Shown here: positions 58,454 to 64,000 of the stretch, piece by piece
Position numbering within the stretch: the stretch's first letter is position 1
Layout: each line of letters starts with the position of its first letter
Assembly: GCA_037951105.1 (NCBI GenBank)
Contig: JBAMJV010007172.1
Coordinates: 62,001-126,000 of the forward strand
Source of the DNA: Echinarachnius parma
Taxonomy: Eukaryota > Echinodermata > Echinoidea > Clypeasteroida > Echinarachniidae
Reading direction: 5' to 3'
Length of the DNA stretch: 64,000 nucleotides
Made by a program: the position numbers and the translations under genes
Notes under the pieces: generated by a model
What the model was told of the DNA's origin: nothing
Seen by the model: only the letters and a program-made list of their open reading frames with translations
The model's database searches: none

Positions 58454-58615
58454 CTATAAACAAGGCCTACATTTTCAAGTTGTTGCACAGTTCCTTTTTT
58501 GCTGCATCATGTCACCCATTATCTCTGACATCTTGATGCCATTTAGCGCTAACACAAACCACAGCTTTCCTCTTGTCTTTAGACAAACAAATTCCATTTT
58601 CTGCAAGAATTAACA
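58454..58615 (-). pseudogene. Copy 3 of the KA1 terminal-exon 3' end, degenerate
   Basis: An aligned remnant on the minus strand contains LALNGIKMSEIMGD in one frame, matching LALNGLKLRKIAGD of the real exon, then decays through a frame change to a stop region aligned with the true TAG. More diverged than copy 2, hence probably older. Confidence 0.6.
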
Positions 58616-58659
58616 CTATAGATCTCCAAGGTTTTGATCCTAACAAATATAATAGACCA

Positions 58660-58800
58660 ACTTTGGATATAAAACTAGCGCTATAAATTCATAGTATTTA
58701 TCACGTTGCTATACAGCTCCTTGCATTCTCCTGCGATCGGCTGCAAGTTGATGCTGTTTTGTGCTAAACCCTTCACAAAACTGATATGTTACTAGGGACA
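58660..58800 (-). pseudogene. Copy 2 of the KA1 terminal-exon 3' end
   Basis: An open stretch ending at TAG 58681-58683 reads SFVKGLAQNSINLQPIAGEC then KELYSNVINTMNL, clearly homologous to the last 34 residues of the true exon (VPGLALNGLKLRKIAGD...ILKTMNL). Homology continues into the 3' UTR. The frame is blocked by stops upstream (TAG TAA), and a splice at the nearby CAG would enter in the wrong phase for the penultimate exon, so it is most likely a duplicated relic. Confidence 0.75.
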
Positions 58801-58862
58801 AACATTGGCAAGGTCTTCAAACTGGGCGCTAAATCGGAACGACTTTCAACACAAAACCAGTG

Positions 58863-59452
58863 CTATAAATTCATGGTCTTGAGAATGTCACTACACAGCT
58901 CCTTATACTGTCCTGCGTCCCCCGCAATCTTTCTCAGCTTGAGACCGTTCAGCGCGAGTCCCGGTACGCGACACACCTCCAGTTCCATCTCAACCCCGTT
59001 CTGCTCCAGTTCAAACATGTTCTCTTTATTTCGGTATACGAGTGCAGGCTGCTTGCGATCAAGAGTCCGTCGAATCTCAGCGACAATCTCTGCAAGATCC
59101 TTGCAGGTGGTCATGCTGAATGACTTTGCATGCTTGATGGGCGACGGCTCACTGGCAAGATCTGATGAGTCTGACAGCGAGATACAGCTCATGTTCATGC
59201 TCTGACGGATCAACGGCGGTACACCGACCTCATAGTCCAGTTTAACAAGCCCGATCGCCGTCAGGCCCCCCGACGATGAATTGTTGTTGTTAAATATGCC
59301 CAGGTCGCCTGAGGGCACCCGGAATGTTCGTTGTAAGAGTTGCGCCTGCACGTGTGCATGAGAGGTAGCCGGCGAGTGAGTGTGCGCCGAGTGGTGCCTC
59401 TGGTGGTTTCGCAGGTGACCTTGGCTCCCCCGGAAGCCCAAATGGAAGAGTC
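58863..59452 (-). CDS. Terminal exon of KA1-domain kinase
   Basis: The acceptor cctaatgtag leads, with one base from the previous exon, into 195 codons: a His/Ser/Thr-rich linker (GLFHLGFRGSQGHLRNHQ), an Asn/Ser run, then SCISLSDSSDLASEPSP and a KA1 domain over about the last 90 residues. KA1 landmarks are the helix EIVAEIRRTLD, a central VEMELEVCRVPGLALNGLKL strand pair, the conserved KLRKIAGD turn, and the final helix YKELCSDILKTMNL. MARK/PAR-1 KA1 domains show the same E-M-E-V-C-x-L-P-x-L-x-L-N-G order and also end the protein there. The stop is TAG at 58863-58865. Two degenerate copies of its 3' half lie just downstream. Confidence 0.82.
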
Positions 59453-59454
59453 CT

Positions 59455-59640
59455 ACATTAGGCAACACAGAGGAACACAGAAAGAGGGAGACAGAGAGAG
59501 AGATAGGATGGAGAGGCAGACAGAAAGGCAAACAGAAGAAAAGAAAGGAGAGAGAGAGAAGCAGAGAGCAGAAAAGGAAAGTGGGGATAGAGAGGGCGGG
59601 GCAAAGACAGAAAACAAAAAAATGTGTGCAAGGTGATTGG
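59455..59640. repeat. GA-rich tract beside the KA1 terminal exon
   Basis: agagagaaagggagacagag-type purine-rich DNA directly upstream of the exon acceptor on the minus strand (pyrimidine-rich there). It creates open frames in both strands but no recognised protein. Confidence 0.85.
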
Positions 59641-61161
59641 TGCATAATGATGTCATTCTCATAAATATGCAACACAGTGAATGAATATTCATGATTTTGT
59701 GTCCAGTGTCTGGTGCGATGATACCCGTGAAAGAGTCCGAAATGAGGACGATCCTCTGTTCACAAATGAACCAATTGAATCAACATACCTATAAATGGAT
59801 ACAACTACAGATATGGAAATGATCTGATCCCTTCAAAAACTAGGTGTGCCCTGAATTCGGTTTATAAATAGAAATAACAAATATAATATAAAGAGGATAC
59901 ATGGTATTCTGTACCTTAAATTTGATATCTTCACATGCTATGTTATTATTCCACATCTTTCTTTTGAGATTTGTTTTTCAGTTTTTTTCAGTACCACATG
60001 GTAGGGAAAGGCTTCTTTTATCATAATTGTTGACATGCTTCTATTTGCTTTTGCTACACCAAGTATTAGGTACATTGTTATTTATTTGTAACAAAAGGAG
60101 ATAATTTATCCGATTTTTTTTACCTACATCATCATTTGCAACTCTCTCACAAGGTCAGAACATTTTTCTAAAACAGCAATAAATGAAAGCTGCTGATGGA
60201 CATCACTAAGGGCGGCCATATTTGATCTTTTAGTTAGCATGCATGTATATCAGTTTATCTGCTGCCGGTGAATATTGTCACAATAGCAAATATTAATTAT
60301 TGTTGTGCCCATGTCTAAGTTAAAGGGGCTGTCAGGATTTGGCAGATGCTCTCAAATCATCTTGTCAGATGGGAATTCCAAATAGCATGCAAAAAATGTG
60401 GACATTTAATGGAAAATGAATTCCTACTGTGGAGTAATTCATCATTTCTTACCGTACTATCATCTTTCCATGTGTTTTACATTTTAGCATGCAAACCCCC
60501 TGACAGTACCTTTAAGTTAATTGAGTAACAGAGGGAATAGTTAACCAGCTAAACCAACACTAATGAAGTGGACAAGTCATGCAGGGACATGTGGTACACT
60601 AGGGCAAGAATATGGAGACGATATCAAATGGACTTTATGCACCAATAGTTACACTAGACCACAAAATCTGAACACTAATTCACACTGTTGTGTCCATGAA
60701 ACGGCGAATGTGAAATTGCAAACATAATCAAAATAAGAATTCTTCTTCATCATATTAATATGCAATTGCAAACATAATCAAATTAATAGAAAATGTGTTC
60801 CTTGTCATATTGAGAATTTTTTTTTTTTTTACTATTTCTACATCAAAAATACTAATTTGAACATAATAATCAAATTGTATTTACGAAAGTAAATCTGTAT
60901 TTATGATAGTAAATAATCAATTGGAAAAAAATAAATAAATAACAAAGTATAAGTTATAAAATTCATATTTGTTCGTTAACTGATGAATATGAATTTGCAA
61001 ACATGATCATTCTAATTGCTCTTTGTTCCCATGAAATCACAGACATTGACTCATACATATTCATCATAATCTTCAGGTAATAAATTATAAATTTAGAAAA
61101 TTGCAAACAAACAAATTATTCTGTTCCGTACTAATTTCCTGAAAAACAAGACATACAAGTA

Positions 61162-61322
61162 CCGTATTTGCTGGTGTATTAACCGCACCTTTTTTTCAAA
61201 AAAAAAAAAAAAAAAAAAAGGGGGTGCGGTTAATACACGACCGTATTAACCGCACTTTTTTCTTTTTTTTTAGGGGTGCGGTTAATACACCGGAGCGGTT
61301 AATACACCGACAAATACGGTAT
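61162..61322. mobile_element. Foldback element with ACCGTATTTG ends
   Basis: accgtatttgctggtgtatt and aaccgcacc return as ggggtgcggttaatacaccg and gacaaatacggt; the centre has A/T runs. In the last KA1 kinase intron. Confidence 0.82.
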
Positions 61323-62642
61323 GTAAATTTATACAGAATTGGGCAACCAAAATCTAGAAAATAATTGAAAGTAAATGTACATGTAAATCCCAGAAGGATG
61401 TACCATTATGCAACAATGATACAGATTGGATGTTGCATTATAAGCACTAGCCCGATTGCCTAGGGCAAGTCAATATCAGAATTGGGTCAGCATTTCTTGA
61501 AAAACAAGCAAAATATAGAAAATAATTCAGAGTTAATTTACATAAAATCTACCATTTGGGCGAGTGAATTTAGTCCATCAGGCATTTCTATTTTCATCTA
61601 TTTAAAATCCACTTGCCAAAAAGGGACAGAAAAAAGGTGATTATACTTGGGGGACTACACTATTGCTACCACTTATTGTCCACATACATATTAAAACAGA
61701 GAATTTTGTTCAAGGTGTCATCGTTATCATTTTCCTAAATACTTCTCTACATTATGGATCCCCCCACCCAAAACTGCTAGTTAATCCCCAATAATATATT
61801 TTTCTTCAAGTCAAAAGGCAAATCATTTTAGCAAAACAACTTCTACAAATCACTACATTTATAATCCATCTCTATCCTATCAAATAACATACAATGTATT
61901 ATGTGAAAAATATAAAATGTGACACTTTTAAAAAGTATTTACAGAGAAAACATCTGCATATTTTAAACTTTAAATCATAAATTCTTACTAATAGTATTTG
62001 AATGTATTTTACATTACGGCAAGATTGAAACAAATTCACAAAACCAATAATTCAAAAGCTAGACATTATCCACATGTGTTTATGGTTCTCCATAGATATT
62101 TTTAAAATTGCTGCTACATTTACTAATATCTACCAACAGATGTGCATAACTACCTTTAAAAAAAAACATAAACCCAAAACCCAAAACCACCTCATCACTG
62201 TTAACTTAATTGTAAAAAGTAACAGACATACGATAACAGTGCAGACTGCAGTACAATAGCAGTTGAATATAACCGGACTCTTCATATCCATATTAAAGTT
62301 ATGCATGTAAATGCCTGTCCATGTAGACCAATGCATTCACATCTCACTGAGGTGACAAGCATGTATATTAACCCATTCAGGACTGGTCCGGAAAATACTT
62401 GCACTGAGGTCTATGGAGAATGCATGACATACTCTAACCAGTAAGTTGTTCAGGTAGTATCAAACTGCCAGTATCACCAAAAACCTTCTCTTGTAAATCA
62501 AGGTAGGTACCGTGTGTTAAACATCTAAAATAAATAAATCGAATGCTTAAGATCCTATCAGCTCTAGATGCATATTTTCACTGGAAGAGATTACTTAGTT
62601 CTACATTCATTAAAACATGTACATAAAGACCACATCAGCATT

Positions 62643-63020
62643 TTAAAGGGACTTAGTAATATTGTCCAAATCCTCAAAATCCATTTGGAATTCTAGCGGT
62701 TCCCTCATACCTTGTTGTATTTGTATTAACAATAAAATCATAGGACCGGTTTCGGTTTTTCAAATTTCCCTTTCGTTAAAAAGATTGAAGTGTTCAGATG
62801 TTAAATAATCCAACGGATCGCGAAAACCGTGTACAAAGTGAGTGCAATGAGTTTGTGAACATCACTTTGCATTTTTGCTCATTTCTCGGCCATATAACGT
62901 CCATTTGACTTGAAATTTTCACACAATACCCTGTGGACATATCAGATAACAACAATATACATTGTATCAACCATTCATCACTTTTTGCACATGTCAACAA
63001 AGTTACTAAGATCCCTTTAA
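62643..63020 (-). mobile_element. TTAA MITE family A copy
   Basis: TTAA at 62643-62646 and 63017-63020, ends agggacttagtaatattgtc and ttactaagatccct. It lies in the last intron of the KA1 kinase gene. Confidence 0.85.
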
Positions 63021-63491
63021 GTCTTTTCTAAGCAGGTGGTCTTCATAGACAGGTTCATTTGAATGCAAATGAATCAGACTTAGTGGTTCTTTTAAGCAGT
63101 GGTCTTTATGTACAGAGCTAGAGCAGGCTTGACTGTACATTTATGATACAGGGCTGAAAATTGGCATAGCGTGGCAGGATGAATTGGGGGGGGGGGGGGG
63201 GGGGGTGCATGCTAATTATTGAGGGGCACACTATGTATTTCTTTATTTTGTAAAGGATTTTTAAATTGGGCCTGTGACCCATGCCTCCCCCCCCCCCCCC
63301 CCCCGACTCACGCTGTGCCACTGGGGCTGGATATCATTCCTAGCTCATCCGAGGGCCACCTAAAAAGAGCTATGACCCTAAAGTTATTCACTCTCCAAAC
63401 TGTTCATCCCATTTGACCTTTGAATCAGAACAAAGAAAGTCCATTCTATGTTTAAAAGATGTTTCAGATGTTAATTAAACTTAGGAATCAC

Positions 63492-63584
63492 TTAGGAAAC
63501 GGCTGATGGACTGCATTTCTTTGTTGGTCTGGCCGTGGTCGATGTCTGTTGATGCCGTCTCCAGATGCCGTTCAGACCTAACAC
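63492..63584 (-). CDS. Duplicated penultimate exon of the KA1 kinase (possible alternative exon)
   Basis: It reads SERHLETASTDIDHGQTNKE and MQSISRFL, homologous to the tail of the preceding exon (QNNQEMHSISGFQ); the two DNA copies share most positions over about 65 bases. A GT donor (TCCTAA|gtgatt) sits at the aligned place and leaves in phase 1, so it could join in frame to the terminal exon. The acceptor is unclear; tag at 63578 or 63585 are candidates. It may be an alternative exon or a relic. Confidence 0.4.
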   Translation of the reverse strand: MLGLNGIWRRHQQTSTTARPTKKCSPSAVS

Positions 63585-63832
63585 CTAGTCACACCAGATG
63601 CGTCCCCTAGTGGTCAGGTTTTCATCCAGGAACATTTTGTTGAAAACTATGGAACCCACCCAAAAGGATGAAAAAGTCGTAACTCAAACATTTAAATACT
63701 CAGTACCTTACACCTAAGTCCACTGGAATAAATCAAGTGATTCATGAATTCTGAATTACTTTGGAACCTACCATTTGAATAGTAAACTTCTACTCCTAAC
63801 ATTTAAAGCAATTGGTTATAAACCTTAATTAC

Positions 63833-64000
63833 CTTGGAATCCGCTGATGGAATGCATTTCTTGGTTGTTCTGGCCGTTGTCCAGCACCTGTTGCTGATGC
63901 AGCTCAGAGTCATCGTCAAACTCTGGATGCTGCTGGTTGCCCTGGATGGAACCATGGTGGTGCAAGGCGGAAGGCGTCATGGAGGGAAGCTGGTAAGGGT
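63833..64000 (-). CDS. Penultimate exon of the KA1-domain kinase (runs off the window)
   Basis: Open in one frame to the window edge: PYQLPSMTPSALHHHGSIQG, NQQHPEFDDDSELHQQQ and VLDNGQNNQEMHSISGFQ, with donor CCAAG|gtaatt. A His/Gln-rich low-complexity linker of the kind found between the kinase/UBA part and KA1 in these kinases. Its last base (phase 1) joins in frame to the terminal exon at 59452. GC-rich compared with flanking introns. A partial homologous copy lies about 300 bp downstream at 63492-63584. Confidence 0.65.

Larger units (their letters stand above)
58863..64000 (-). other. Gene locus (3' part): AMPK-related kinase with KA1 domain, MARK/PAR-1-like
   Basis: Two exons at the 3' end of a gene whose kinase domain lies beyond the window: 63833 to past 64000, and the terminal exon 58863-59452. 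They join in phase 1 (G plus GA gives Gly). The intron of about 4.4 kb carries MITEs, a foldback and a partial duplicate of the upstream exon. The KA1 domain binds acidic phospholipids and restrains kinase activity in MARK/PAR-1 family members. Assignment to MARK rather than another KA1-bearing relative such as MELK rests only on the C-terminal motif. Confidence 0.7.

Noticed and set aside
59340-59692. Open frames through the GA-rich tract on both strands
   Set aside because: Simple-sequence DNA (GAGA / TCTC) next to the acceptor of the KA1 exon; the amino acids are Arg/Glu or Ser/Leu repeats only.

Overview
The window is animal genomic DNA: short exons with GT/AG introns, AT-rich introns, and dense small transposons. 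Gene content (a seven-ankyrin nuclear IkB/Bcl-3 relative, a UGA-recoded selenoprotein S, and a KA1-domain kinase tail), together with CR1/L2-type LINE relics and tRNA-derived SINEs, suggests a marine invertebrate deuterostome (echinoderm, hemichordate or lancelet). The species is an inference; nothing in the sequence proves it.

Three gene loci can be reconstructed. (1) Plus strand, 14512-25224: six joined exons of a Bcl-3/IkB-zeta-type ankyrin protein, seven ankyrin repeats followed by a very long disordered, nuclear-looking C-terminal exon; the start lies further upstream and was not found. (2) Minus strand, 42024 down to 33431: a complete six-exon selenoprotein S (SELENOS/VIMP), 193 residues, with an in-frame TGA as the penultimate codon. 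(3) Minus strand, from beyond 64000 down to 58863: the last two exons of an AMPK-related kinase (MARK/PAR-1-like), ending in a KA1 domain.

The rest is introns and intergenic DNA filled with mobile-element debris: 1-14.5 kb holds several TTAA-flanked MITE families; 25.2-33.4 kb holds MITEs and a LINE end; 37.7-38.5 kb holds a tandem transposon-like repeat; 40.4-41.5 kb holds three copies of one element in SELENOS intron 1; 43.4-44.9 kb holds a TACTGCAGTAC array split by two C/G-ended elements; 47.3-48.4 kb holds a perfect 8 x 63 bp array and a foldback; 48.9-58.3 kb holds SINEs, nested foldbacks and MITEs.

The most unusual signal cuts across all three genes: edges of coding exons, with their splice sites, are repeatedly duplicated into the adjacent intron or 3' flank. 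I count seven loci (14.33, 18.5-19.2, 19.3, 21.3, 33.5-34.4, 38.7-39.0 and 58.4-58.8/63.5 kb; the last holds two events). One has been amplified into a 16-unit minisatellite whose unit carries the 3' splice site of the SELENOS terminal exon.
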